Shown: positions 1 through 6,348, counted from the stretch's first letter. The stretch: DNA of 9,888 bases from Spirochaetaceae bacterium (GCA_031290205.1 JAITNZ010000221.1:1-9888), one strand, 5' to 3'. Program-made: numbers and translations. The notes: generated from the letters alone by a model not told the origin.

Positions 1-143
1 TTTCCTATTTCCCGCTCAAAGTTTTTCTTGTATGCGTAGCTCGTTTTCTCAATCTTTACAGTAAAGATGCGCGGGTAGAAGTATGGCAGCGAGCGCGGGC
101 GCGCAAGCGCTTGTGCCGCGTACCTGAGATTGCCTTCCCCATA
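1..143 (-). pseudogene. Possible 5'-less coding fragment running off the window edge
   Basis: Reading the minus strand from 143 to 1 gives 47 open codons after a TGA at 146-144. Residues such as SLPYFYPRIFTVKIEKTSY have a natural-looking composition and codon use. There is no ATG, GTG or TTG at the head of the frame and no ribosome-binding site, so either the gene is broken upstream or this is chance. The first two thirds lie on an interspersed repeat (59-140), so part of the apparent coding signal may come from the repeat. No family was recognised. The segment nearest the window edge, below position 59, is the part most likely to be real coding sequence that continues outside. Confidence 0.25.
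59..140 (-). repeat. Diverged interspersed repeat, left copy
   Basis: Read on the minus strand, this stretch aligns by eye over about 80 nt with 9716-9796 on the plus strand. Shared blocks include GGGGAAGGC, GCACAAGCGC, CGCGCC, GCTCGC, a CCAT(A/G)CT(T/C)CTA block and CGCA(TC)TTT. The two copies are in opposite orientation and differ by scattered substitutions and small indels, so they are old copies. The core around 90-118 is rich in GCGC and contains the palindrome CAAGCGCTTG. At the far edge, 52-68 is a near-perfect palindrome (ATCTTTAC-A-GTAAAGAT). Confidence 0.55.
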
Positions 144-218
144 TCACGCTTTTGGGAATTTACCCAGAAAAATAAATTGCACCCCCTACCTAGTTTGGCA
201 GTGAGAGTGCGGACGCAT

Positions 219-974
219 CTACCAGACTGCGGGCTCTCCCACAGGCATTTCTACATTTACCGTGTCTCCCGATGGTTCCATAACGAACAGACCTTTCTTT
301 TTGGCGTAGTCTTTAGTTTTCTCGCGTATCTTTATCCCAGCCACCGCACCGTAGAGCTTCTTTCCCCCGATGAGGTCGTTGGGCGCTTCGCTGAGTATTT
401 TTATGCGTGTCAAATGTTTTTCAATATCGCCTATGGTCAAGCGGGCTTTCACTTCGATTATCAGCGCTTCGTCCGGGTTGAACAGCAGACAATCGAGCTC
501 CGCCAGCTTCCGTTTTGTGCCGCGCTCGCGTATTACAACATTGTGCAGTGCGGTATCAAAATCAAGCCCCAGTGTCGTGAATATTTCAAACAGGTCAGAC
601 GTGAGCAAGCCTTCGGCAAAAGCGCCAATATCATTATTCAACCCGCCTACATTTGCCGTCACTCTGGTTACATTCGCCTCAAGTTTGTCGAGCTTCACAT
701 CAAGCTCCCGCATCATATGCTCTGTTATTTTTCGCTCTTTCGCCAGCTCCGCCTCAGCTTTCTTTCGTTCTTCCGCCAGCTCCGCCTCAGCTTTCATCCG
801 CGTTGCCTCAGCTTTCATCCGCGTTGCCTCATTTTCTTTCCACGTTGCCTCATTTTTCTTCCGCTCTGCCGCATATTCCTTGATGATCTTGTCCGTTTCT
901 TTCTGCAATGCCGCAACTTCCCGTAGCACCGCCCAGACCGCTTCCGGCGTTGCGTTCATATTTAATTTTGCCAT
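219..974 (-). CDS. Coiled-coil protein with PD-(D/E)XK nuclease-like C-terminal domain
   Basis: The 251-residue protein has two parts. Residues about 20-105 are a highly charged Ala/Glu/Lys/Arg coiled coil built of short repeats (ATRMKAE twice, then two AEAEL(A)(E/K)ER units). Residues about 115-235 fit the PD-(D/E)XK fold: Glu121 in a helix, then AELD (Asp161), a hydrophobic strand, and IIEVKA (Glu174, Lys176) as the D...ExK signature. Proteins of this architecture are commonly annotated as DUF-type or nuclease-like and occur in several copies in spirochaetes and cyanobacteria; no substrate is known to me. There is no signal peptide or membrane segment, so it is probably cytosolic. The ATG start is set by GGAGGAA at 981-987, six nt upstream, and a promoter lies at 999-1027. 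It stands alone, divergent from the CHASE2 gene. A link to DNA repair, restriction or a mobile element is possible but unproven. Confidence 0.88.
   Translation of the reverse strand: MAKLNMNATPEAVWAVLREVAALQKETDKIIKEYAAERKKNEATWKENEATRMKAEATRMKAEAELAEERKKAEAELAKERKITEHMMRELDVKLDKLEANVTRVTANVGGLNNDIGAFAEGLLTSDLFEIFTTLGLDFDTALHNVVIRERGTKRKLAELDCLLFNPDEALIIEVKARLTIGDIEKHLTRIKILSEAPNDLIGGKKLYGAVAGIKIREKTKDYAKKKGLFVMEPSGDTVNVEMPVGEPAVW
741..795 (-). repeat. 33-bp direct repeat inside the coiled coil
   Basis: A 22-nt block, read on the plus strand, occurs at 741-762 and again at 774-795, giving a 33-nt period. On the coding strand this is an 11-residue (hendecad) coiled-coil unit, so gain or loss of a unit keeps both the frame and the coiled coil. 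Confidence 0.85.
784..867 (-). repeat. 21-bp tandem repeat, four units, inside the coiled coil
   Basis: The 21-nt unit at 784-804 is repeated exactly at 805-825, followed by two degenerate units at 826-846 and 847-867. Twenty-one nt is seven residues, one coiled-coil heptad (ATRMKAE). It partly overlaps the 33-bp repeat, so two repeat periods meet in the same coiled coil. Confidence 0.88.
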
Positions 975-998
975 AATAATTTCCTCCAGTATTAAATA

Positions 999-1027
999 AT
1001 ACTATCATGAATCGCGCCTTTAATCAA
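999..1027 (-). promoter_or_regulatory. Promoter of the PD-(D/E)XK gene
   Basis: On the minus strand TTGATT (1027-1022) and TAGTAT (1004-999) are separated by 17 nt, and TG at -15/-14 gives an extended -10. Each hexamer matches the sigma70 consensus at 4 of 6 positions. It sits about 25 nt upstream of the ATG at 974, in the right place for a short leader. Confidence 0.5.
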
Positions 1028-1120
1028 ATAGGGATTACAGCTATTGCTAACTTGTTTTAGTATGATAATTTGAAAAATTGCGGGGTCAGCACAAGCGGGG
1101 AAATTGTCGATAATTGGGTA

Positions 1121-3469
1121 ATGGCGAAATTTTTAACAAAAAAAGTTCTCGTTATCAGAGTAATCGTTCCGTTGCTTGCCGCAGCTGCGGCGCTTTTTTG
1201 CGCCCTGGCGCTCTTGTCGGGTCCGGTGCTGGGAGCGGAATACGATTTTCTTATCTGCCGCCTGCCGGCGCCGCCTATATCGCAGGAAATACTGCTCATC
1301 GAAACGGGGAATTCGGGCGGTGCGGAGCATGTCATTTCGCCTGCCTTGGTAGGCTCGGTGATTATGACGCTTACCGAAATGTCTGCTTCAACGTTGATCA
1401 TCCAGACGCCGATTTTGGGCATTTCAACGGGAAGCGCGGCGAACCCGATCGAATTGATACAACGCTTTGACGAAGAATTTAAGACGATGAACGCTAATGT
1501 CAGGAATCTTTTTGACGGCATCCGGCTTGGGGCTATCGCGCCGGCGGAGGCAGGGCGTTTTGTCGAGAATGTCATCAGCCTCAACGAACGGGGGAGGGAT
1601 AGGCTGCTTGAATCGGCGTTCAGGACGAGCGAGACCGAAACGGTTGAGCTTGAAAAGATGTTCGCGGTTTCAGGTGTTGCCCATCTTCCGCTTGATTTGG
1701 AAGTTTCGATAATCGCGGGAAGCGGCGTTTCGGGGCTGTCATCGCTCTATTCGTCGGGATATTCGCGCCCTGTGCCGGATAGTGACGGCAAGATTCGCAG
1801 GATTGCCCCGGTAATCACCAATGACGAGAAGGAAACCGCGCATATAATCTGGTTGGCGCTGAAAAACCGCTTCGAGGAGGGGGAATTTCCCGTCAAGCTC
1901 GATAAAAACGGCGCCATCATCTTTACGATGCCGGACACAGATGCCTCATTCCGTGAAATTCCGCTCGAACTATTCATGGAATACGATGAGTTGGACAAAA
2001 CACTCTACCGCCTCCTCAGCGAGGGGGTGTCGCTGGCAAGTTACGGCGGGGTGCTGCCGGATAAATACCCCGCTTTTCTCTATGAAAAGTCCGTTCAAGT
2101 CCGGGAAAACCTCCTTGAAAATACTGAAACCGAGTTGAAAGAACGATGGATTGATAGCCGGAACGCCTATTTTGCCGCGCTGGGCGATTTTTTTTCAGGC
2201 GAGGTCGAGGCTCAAATCAATGCTTCATTTGAAAAGCTCTTTGAAGAAGAAAAACTTGATGAAAAAGGCGCCGAACGCCTTGAGGCAATACGGGAGGGGG
2301 AGCTTCAAAAATATGGCATTGCGAAGGAAATTTGGCGTCAGCTTGAGGGGATACGGGGGCGCTTGGGAAAAGCGCTCGCTGCTTCATTCTGCATTTTGGG
2401 GCGGAGCGTTATCTTCCCGCAAGCCGTGCCCGTGCCCGAAGCGGAGGCGGAGACCGTAGCGGACATCGCAATCGCTTCGCCGCCTGAATTGAGCGGTGCG
2501 GATGTTTCGGCATTATTGGCGAACAGCCTCTTGACGGCAAACAGCATCGGAATAGCAAGTGAAGAGCTGACGGGATTCTATTCCGTGCTTGCCGCTTTCC
2601 TCGTGGTTTTACTCCTGCTGAAGTTACGTCCTGCCTTGTCTCTTGTTTTAGGACTTACCGCGACGGCGCTTGTTTTTTGGGGGTTTTCATACCGATTTAC
2701 CCGTAGCGCCGAGTGGCTCGACCCGATTATCCCCACTTCGGCTACGTTTGCCGCCGTATGTTCTTCTGGTTTGTGCGCTTTTATCGCACATTGGAATATG
2801 TCGGCGCGTATTCGGCGTTCATTCGGCGCGATTGTCTCGAAATCCAAACTCCGTTCACTCATAAAAGCAGATAAAGACCTGCCGGAAAAGCGCAAAAACG
2901 CGTTTTCCGCGATTATAGCGATATATAATCCACAACTGACCGTAATTGAACGAAAAAAAAATGCAACAATCGCGGCGGAAGCCATGGAGCAATTTAAGCA
3001 TGAGGTTCAGGAAGCTTTTTTGAAGGAAGATGCCGTCATCATTTCTGCCGAAGGAAGCACTATGCTCGTATCCTTCGGCTCTCCGTTGGAACAGCTTGCG
3101 GCGGAAACAGGGAAGGCAGACTCCGATGTGGGTGGCGCTCCTGCTGAAACGCCGGCAAATAAGGCGGCGCGCTTGATTGCCCGATTACCGCCCCCCAAGT
3201 CGAAGAGCGCCCCGTGGTATTTTGGCTTAGATTATGGGGAATGCAGTTTTATCTGGTCGCCGCTCGGCAGGTATACGGCATCCGGCAGGGCAGTCGTCCG
3301 CGCCCGGCTTCTTTCGCAGGTTTCCGCGCGCCGAAAGATAAAAGCGCTGGTTAGCGGCTCGGCGAAAGAAAAAATTGACCCCCAACGGACAAAAGAAATT
3401 GTTTGGACAAACGAGAGAAATACCAATCAAGATGTATTTTTTGAAATAATACAAGAAAAATCGCCTTAA
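1121..3469 (+). CDS. CHASE2-domain membrane protein with degenerate class III nucleotide-cyclase domain
   Basis: The protein has 782 residues from ATG 1121. An N-terminal membrane segment (about 9-38) is followed by a divergent extracytoplasmic CHASE2 region. This opens with YDFLICRLPAPP and ends with a segment like 'hANaLLsLLtgn' (about 460-480); a helical insertion occupies about 325-425. Three membrane segments follow (about 487-505, 506-524, 536-558), then a cytosolic cyclase-like domain (about 594-740). This order is typical of CHASE2 adenylate cyclases. The active site looks dead: AIIAIYN replaces the first metal-Asp motif, EGSTMLVSFG carries Ser646 where GD is expected, and RYTASGRAVVRARL lacks the usual GD and the aligned Asn and Arg. 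It is probably a pseudo-cyclase sensor. An upstream in-frame TTG at 1070 was rejected: neither start has a good Shine-Dalgarno, but ATG 1121 gives a clean N-terminus, and a -10-like TATGAT lies at 1061-1066. Confidence 0.85.
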   Translation: MAKFLTKKVLVIRVIVPLLAAAAALFCALALLSGPVLGAEYDFLICRLPAPPISQEILLIETGNSGGAEHVISPALVGSVIMTLTEMSASTLIIQTPILGISTGSAANPIELIQRFDEEFKTMNANVRNLFDGIRLGAIAPAEAGRFVENVISLNERGRDRLLESAFRTSETETVELEKMFAVSGVAHLPLDLEVSIIAGSGVSGLSSLYSSGYSRPVPDSDGKIRRIAPVITNDEKETAHIIWLALKNRFEEGEFPVKLDKNGAIIFTMPDTDASFREIPLELFMEYDELDKTLYRLLSEGVSLASYGGVLPDKYPAFLYEKSVQVRENLLENTETELKERWIDSRNAYFAALGDFFSGEVEAQINASFEKLFEEEKLDEKGAERLEAIREGELQKYGIAKEIWRQLEGIRGRLGKALAASFCILGRSVIFPQAVPVPEAEAETVADIAIASPPELSGADVSALLANSLLTANSIGIASEELTGFYSVLAAFLVVLLLLKLRPALSLVLGLTATALVFWGFSYRFTRSAEWLDPIIPTSATFAAVCSSGLCAFIAHWNMSARIRRSFGAIVSKSKLRSLIKADKDLPEKRKNAFSAIIAIYNPQLTVIERKKNATIAAEAMEQFKHEVQEAFLKEDAVIISAEGSTMLVSFGSPLEQLAAETGKADSDVGGAPAETPANKAARLIARLPPPKSKSAPWYFGLDYGECSFIWSPLGRYTASGRAVVRARLLSQVSARRKIKALVSGSAKEKIDPQRTKEIVWTNERNTNQDVFFEIIQEKSP

Positions 3470-3547
3470 ATTCAATTTTTAGATTAACCTTTATGTCTAT
3501 AAGAAATTTACAAATGTTAGAAAATTACTAAAAAAAGTGATTTTTTT

Positions 3548-3576
3548 TTGCACAAGTAAAAAAAACAGGCTATACT
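3548..3576 (+). promoter_or_regulatory. Strong sigma70-type promoter of the response regulator
   Basis: TTGCAC (3548-3553), a 17-nt spacer and TATACT (3571-3576) give 4/6 and 5/6 matches with ideal spacing. An A-tract and T-tract directly upstream (3530-3549) resemble an UP element. The predicted transcript starts near 3583, leaving a leader of about 50 nt before ATG 3633. Confidence 0.7.
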
Positions 3577-3632
3577 GGTCTCATAATTATTCTAATAATC
3601 AGATATACTAATAAAACAAATGAGAGGTAATT

Positions 3633-4433
3633 ATGATTAGGGTTGTAATCGTGGATAGTCAAGACGATTTTAGGGATAACATAAAAAACATCCTTTCCTC
3701 GCAGAAAGATTTTGATGTTATCGGGGTTGGAAGCGATGGGTATGATGCTTTAAATCTTGTTGCAGAGCTTAAACCGGATGTTGTGCTGCTTGATATTGAA
3801 TTGCCAATGCTCAATGGGATGAAAATCTGTCCTTCACTGAAAATACGGTCTCCAAATACGGCGATCATCATTGTAACAACAGCAAGCGATGATGCTACCA
3901 TTTTACGGTGGATCAGCAACGGGCTTTCCGGCTTTCTTCTGAGAATTTCTGTTTTTGACGAAATTAGCATGGCAGTGCGTCGCGTTCATAAAAATGGATT
4001 CTACATGAGCTGCGAAATAATCTTGCGGGTAATACGGCTTTTTACGGAATTTGTTCAAGAAAATTCGCCGTCCAGGGCAAAATTTTTCCTTGAGCCTGAA
4101 AAAACGATAGAACCTTTGGTAATCAACAAGGTTGAAATGCGGATTGCCGCTTATATCGGACAAGGTTTGTCGAATAAACAGATTGCAGAGCAGTTGAACT
4201 TGAAAGACGGCACTGTCCGTAACTATATTTCGTTGATTTTACAGAAAACCGGATTGGAACATCGAACTCAGATTGCGATTTATGCGTTCAACAATGGCTT
4301 TGCGAATCAGGATGATATAAATAAACAGCGAGTGGAGCCCCATAAACGGAAACAAAAGCTCAATATCCAATATCGGCGCGATCCTATTCAGCTCGAATTC
4401 CCTCTTGGGATTGCGGAGGAAAGCGAAGTATGA
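3633..4433 (+). CDS. NarL/FixJ-family response regulator, LuxR-type HTH
   Basis: The 266-residue protein is a two-component output regulator. The receiver domain spans about 1-120: acidic pocket near Asp8, Asp11 and Asp12, phospho-acceptor Asp54 in VVLLDIELPM, and Thr82 in IIIVTTASDD. The usual Lys of the GYLLK motif is Arg104 (GFLLRI), a conservative but uncommon change. A LuxR-type helix-turn-helix covers about 162-220, with SNKQIAEQLNLKDGTVRNYI as recognition region. The C-terminal tail (about 225-266) is first basic, then acidic, and longer than usual for the family. The Shine-Dalgarno GAGAGG at 3622-3627 lies 5 nt before ATG. No histidine kinase lies beside it in this window, so it is an orphan here; the upstream CHASE2 gene is on the same strand but a separate promoter intervenes. 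Its target genes cannot be read from the sequence. Confidence 0.95.
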   Translation: MIRVVIVDSQDDFRDNIKNILSSQKDFDVIGVGSDGYDALNLVAELKPDVVLLDIELPMLNGMKICPSLKIRSPNTAIIIVTTASDDATILRWISNGLSGFLLRISVFDEISMAVRRVHKNGFYMSCEIILRVIRLFTEFVQENSPSRAKFFLEPEKTIEPLVINKVEMRIAAYIGQGLSNKQIAEQLNLKDGTVRNYISLILQKTGLEHRTQIAIYAFNNGFANQDDINKQRVEPHKRKQKLNIQYRRDPIQLEFPLGIAEESEV

Positions 4434-4542
4434 TGTTTCCCCTTTGGAGAGAAAAGTTCCTCCAGTATGTTCATACCGTAAATGTAACCTTTTTTACGAA
4501 GCATTTGTTAATAGGGTATAGTTTTCTTCATCATAACTCCTT

Positions 4543-4583
4543 TGCCGTTGCCGTTTTCCTCCTTTCGGCAACGGCATTTTTTT
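4543..4583 (+). terminator. Rho-independent terminator after the response regulator
   Basis: A perfect 11-bp stem (TGCCGTTGCCG with CGGCAACGGCA) around a 12-nt pyrimidine loop is followed by seven T. The T-run is on the plus strand only, so it serves the response regulator and not the convergent PAP2 gene, which ends 5 nt farther on. Confidence 0.93.
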
Positions 4584-4587
4584 GCCG

Positions 4588-5448
4588 CTAGATACGGAGA
4601 AGGACTCCGATTGAGTTTGGGGTGCAGTAAAATGATAGTGCGCTTTCTCCTTCCGGTTTTGGACTGAGGAGCTGTTTAAAGCTTTTGCTGACGGTTTTAC
4701 CTATGGCGTATCCCATAAGCGCACCAGCAAAAATATCCGACATCCAGTGGTCGCTGAAAGTCATGCCTATGCCTATTGCCGCAGCGTAGGTATATGCCGC
4801 TATTTTTATCCAAATATTGTCATCGTATATTTCGGAAACGACTACCGCTGCCGACAGGGCGTTTGCCATGTGCCCCGATGGCCAGCCGTCGATGACGCCC
4901 CGTCTTAGGAACCCGAAGGCAAAGTCGCCGCTGTAATCGGTCGTTTGCGGGTCTCTATCACCGACGCCCGCCTGTCTGCGCCCTGTCCACACTTTTAAAA
5001 AAATCTGAGTGCCGGTTGACAATAGTGCGGATTGAGCCAATGCCGCCCCAAGTACCTGTAACTTTCTGTTATCGGTAAACCTGCCTATCATATAAGCGGC
5101 GACAGGTCCGGCTACGGGAACGCCATACCCTATGATACCTGCGGCGTCCCCCACGTATAAGAGGGGTTCGCAATCATAGACAAGGGTATACCAGCCCCAA
5201 TCCAAGCCGCTTGCTATTATGCCGTAGGTCCCGACACCCGCCACAACAAAATTAGCACCGTAATTATAGGTAACAGAGTGTAAGAAATTCCATCCAATAT
5301 CATGGAAAGCGCTGAATATCGAAATCGGCTCGTTCTGTGCCGCAGGCACGAGATCATGAGCATCGAGATCTTCTCCCCATACCGTCCATACCGCGAAAAT
5401 CATCATCAGGCATAGCGCAAGGAAAACCCGACGTGTTCTATATTGCAT
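4588..5448 (-). CDS. Membrane PAP2-family phosphatase-like protein
   Basis: The 286-residue protein starts with a signal peptide or membrane anchor (MQYRTRRVFLALCLMM..., possible cleavage near residue 25) and has several further hydrophobic stretches. PAP2 (type 2 phosphatidic acid phosphatase) motifs are visible in order: Lys152 with TGR (KVWTGRRQ), PSGH at 190-193 in GWPSGHMANA, and His234-x3-Asp238 in FSDHWMSDIFAG. The catalytic histidines remain. The second Arg expected in motif 1 (RP) is Gln159-Ala160, and the Arg expected six residues before His234 is Gly228, so activity may be altered. Relatives dephosphorylate lipid phosphates such as undecaprenyl pyrophosphate or phosphatidate at the periplasmic face. 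The start is ATG 5448 with a GGGGT-like ribosome site about 6 nt upstream. It is convergent with the response regulator and monocistronic. Confidence 0.88.
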   Translation of the reverse strand: MQYRTRRVFLALCLMMIFAVWTVWGEDLDAHDLVPAAQNEPISIFSAFHDIGWNFLHSVTYNYGANFVVAGVGTYGIIASGLDWGWYTLVYDCEPLLYVGDAAGIIGYGVPVAGPVAAYMIGRFTDNRKLQVLGAALAQSALLSTGTQIFLKVWTGRRQAGVGDRDPQTTDYSGDFAFGFLRRGVIDGWPSGHMANALSAAVVVSEIYDDNIWIKIAAYTYAAAIGIGMTFSDHWMSDIFAGALMGYAIGKTVSKSFKQLLSPKPEGESALSFYCTPNSIGVLLRI

Positions 5449-5464
5449 TTTTTTACCCCAATGA

Positions 5465-5493
5465 AGTCTATTATTAAAAACAATCGCTGTCTA
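5465..5493 (-). promoter_or_regulatory. Possible promoter of the PAP2 gene
   Basis: Minus-strand TAGACA (5493-5488) and TAGACT (5470-5465) are 17 nt apart, with 5/6 and 4/6 matches to consensus. The -35 overlaps the edge of the TAGCAGCC repeat motif, so the repeat may have supplied part of the promoter. Confidence 0.35.
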
Positions 5494-5514
5494 GCAGCCC
5501 CGTGGACTTCCCCC
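5492..5514 (+). repeat. TAGCAGCC-type motif, solo copy
   Basis: The sequence TAGCAGCC, three variable bases, then TGGACTTCCCCC matches 9206-9228 at 20 of 23 positions. A third, inverted copy of the core lies at 9587-9597. Here it stands without a visible partner of the same kind. Confidence 0.55.
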
Positions 5515-5607
5515 TCTTCCCTCATAATCTTTCTTTAATACCCCTGCACTTTCCTGATAGGGCTTTACTGGCAGCCAACAAGCCCAACACTCAGCCGGGG
5601 GGGCGTT

Positions 5608-5674
5608 GCGGGGGCACTCCCCCGCAGAGGGGGTAGCGCCGCAATTTTGCGGCGCGTAGGGGGAGACTTCCCCC
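5608..5674. repeat. Cluster of three adjacent perfect hairpins with 4-nt loops
   Basis: Stem GCGGGGG/CCCCCGC with loop CACT (5608-5625), stem GCGCCGCA/TGCGGCGC with loop ATTT (5636-5655), and stem GGGGGA/TCCCCC with loop GACT (5659-5674) follow one another within 67 nt. The regular arrangement resembles REP/BIME-like intergenic elements. None has a T-run, so they are not simple terminators. Confidence 0.8.
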
Positions 5675-5764
5675 TTCTTCCTTTCCTCTCTAATTTTCCC
5701 CTTCGTCGAAAAGCGCTCACCGCTTGAGCTGCAGAGGATTATCCTAAACGTAGCGGGCGGCGCA

Positions 5765-5788
5765 CAGGCTCACCTAAAGGTGAACCTG
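5765..5788. repeat. Compact hairpin
   Basis: CAGG, one C-A mismatch, TCACCT, AA, AGGTGA, CCTG forms an 11-bp-long stem with one mismatch and almost no loop. It could also exist as a cruciform-prone palindrome. No T-run follows on either strand. Confidence 0.65.
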
Positions 5789-5869
5789 CCATTATTGCGT
5801 AGTGTTAGGGTGTCCTGCGCCACGCCATGAACGATTCACCGCAACAACGCCCTTGTGGGCGCGTTCATT

Positions 5870-6025
5870 GGGCGGGGCGGGGAAGGCTCATCCTTGAACG
5901 TCTCTAGCGACTTAGAATAAATGTTAAAACGCTGACGCTGTAGCCGCATCGGCACACAAAAAATGCGTCTAGGGTCGGTAATTTGTCGTCTATTTAGTGA
6001 AAGGGCGAACCTTCCCGCCCCGCCC
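5870..6025. repeat. GC-rich inverted repeat enclosing 123 nt
   Basis: The left arm GGGCGGGGCGGGGAAGG (5870-5886) is complementary to CCTTCCCGCCCCGCCC (6010-6025) with a single bulged base. The enclosed 123 nt are AT-richer and contain no gene that I accept. It starts about 60 nt downstream of the SRP RNA gene. It could be a small non-autonomous mobile element or a structured transcript read from the SRP promoter; no target-site duplication is obvious. Confidence 0.6.
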
Positions 6026-6027
6026 GA

Positions 6028-6049
6028 CCCCGCGATTAAAATAGCGGGG
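6028..6049 (-). other. Hairpin downstream of the SRP RNA gene
   Basis: A 6-bp stem CCCCGC/GCGGGG with a 10-nt AT-rich loop lies 35 nt past the SRP RNA 3' end. It might stop or process the transcript, but the run of T expected of an intrinsic terminator is missing. Confidence 0.35.
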
Positions 6050-6083
6050 AACAGCTCAAGTGCGGGAGTTGCTGGAGTTAGTT

Positions 6084-6191
6084 GCCCTGGGAAGGGTTGC
6101 CGCGGCGCAATACAGCTCCGCTTACCGTTGCTTCCTTCCGGACCTGGCGGGGTTAGGCGGCGTGTATTCGCACGGTTCCTTCTTACAGGGC
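6084..6191 (-). ncRNA. ffs: Signal recognition particle RNA (4.5S-type)
   Basis: The minus strand carries the hallmark domain IV of bacterial SRP RNA, GGTCCGGAAGGAAGC (6144-6130), with the GGAA apical loop and the asymmetric internal loop (AGCAACGG) that binds Ffh. Flanking arms pair into one long rod: GCCCTG (6191-6186) with CAGGGC (6089-6084), a GAAGG/CCTTC segment, and AATACA with TGTATT extended by GCG pairs across a bulge. About 108 nt matches the short E. coli-like class without an Alu domain. The ends are set by the closing helix and by the promoter, which predicts a start at the G at 6191. The RNA works with Ffh to target membrane and secreted proteins. Open reading frames drawn across it on both strands are not genes. 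Confidence 0.95.
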
Positions 6192-6197
6192 GATTGG

Positions 6198-6227
6198 AGT
6201 TTACCATAAAAAACCGCTATCAGTCAA
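6198..6227 (-). promoter_or_regulatory. Promoter of the SRP RNA gene
   Basis: Minus-strand TTGACT (6227-6222) and TAAACT (6203-6198) are 18 nt apart, and TGG just before the -10 makes an extended -10. Counting seven nt past the -10 gives the G at 6191, exactly where the SRP RNA closing helix begins. The match in position is strong support for both calls. Confidence 0.8.
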
Positions 6228-6264
6228 GGGTGCGGAAAAAATTGCAGTTTTTTTCAAAATTCGC

Positions 6265-6300
6265 TTGCATAATCACTCATTTTATAGTATTGTCTAAAAT
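6265..6300 (+). promoter_or_regulatory. Probable promoter region of the kinase-amidohydrolase operon
   Basis: TTGCAT (6265-6270) is followed after 17 nt by TATTGT (6288-6293); a better -10 alone, TAAAAT, lies at 6295-6300. Which pair is used cannot be decided. It is divergent from the SRP RNA promoter, with about 40 nt between them. Confidence 0.35.
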
Positions 6301-6348
6301 AGAGCGGGAATATGCCGCTTTATTTAGAAAAATATCCAAGAGGATTAT

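Larger units (their letters stand above)
5494..6083. other. Hairpin-dense non-coding spacer between the PAP2 gene and the SRP RNA gene
   Basis: I see no convincing gene in this stretch. It holds the TAGCAGCC motif (5492-5514), a near direct repeat of GACTTCCCCCT-CTTCC (5505-5520 and 5666-5681), three adjoining hairpins (5608-5674), another hairpin (5765-5788), a palindrome AGGATTATCCT, the hairpin CGCCC-TTGT-GGGCG (5848-5861), a long GC-rich inverted repeat (5870-6025) and a final hairpin (6028-6049). Open frames on either strand cross these structures and the SRP RNA and look accidental. Confidence 0.6.

Noticed and set aside
111..999. Two long plus-strand open frames antisense to the coiled-coil gene
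   Set aside because: They are Ser/Leu/Phe-rich complements of a repetitive Ala/Glu/Lys coding sequence, a common artefact, and have no ribosome site; the minus-strand gene has a promoter and Shine-Dalgarno.
1070..1120. TTG start adding 17 residues to the CHASE2 protein
   Set aside because: No Shine-Dalgarno, a non-membrane hydrophilic extension, and a -10-like TATGAT at 1061-1066 would place the transcript start after it.
3530..3549. A7-GTGA-T9 as a terminator of the CHASE2 gene
   Set aside because: The stem has only A-T pairs and would be very weak; it fits better as an AT-rich UP-like element of the promoter directly downstream.
5490..5690. CRISPR-like array in the hairpin-dense spacer
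   Set aside because: The repeats are hairpins of different sequence without regular spacers.
5836..6207. A 123-codon minus-strand open frame starting at ATG 6207
   Set aside because: It runs over the whole SRP RNA gene and its start lies upstream of the predicted transcription start, inside the -10 region. No ribosome-binding site.
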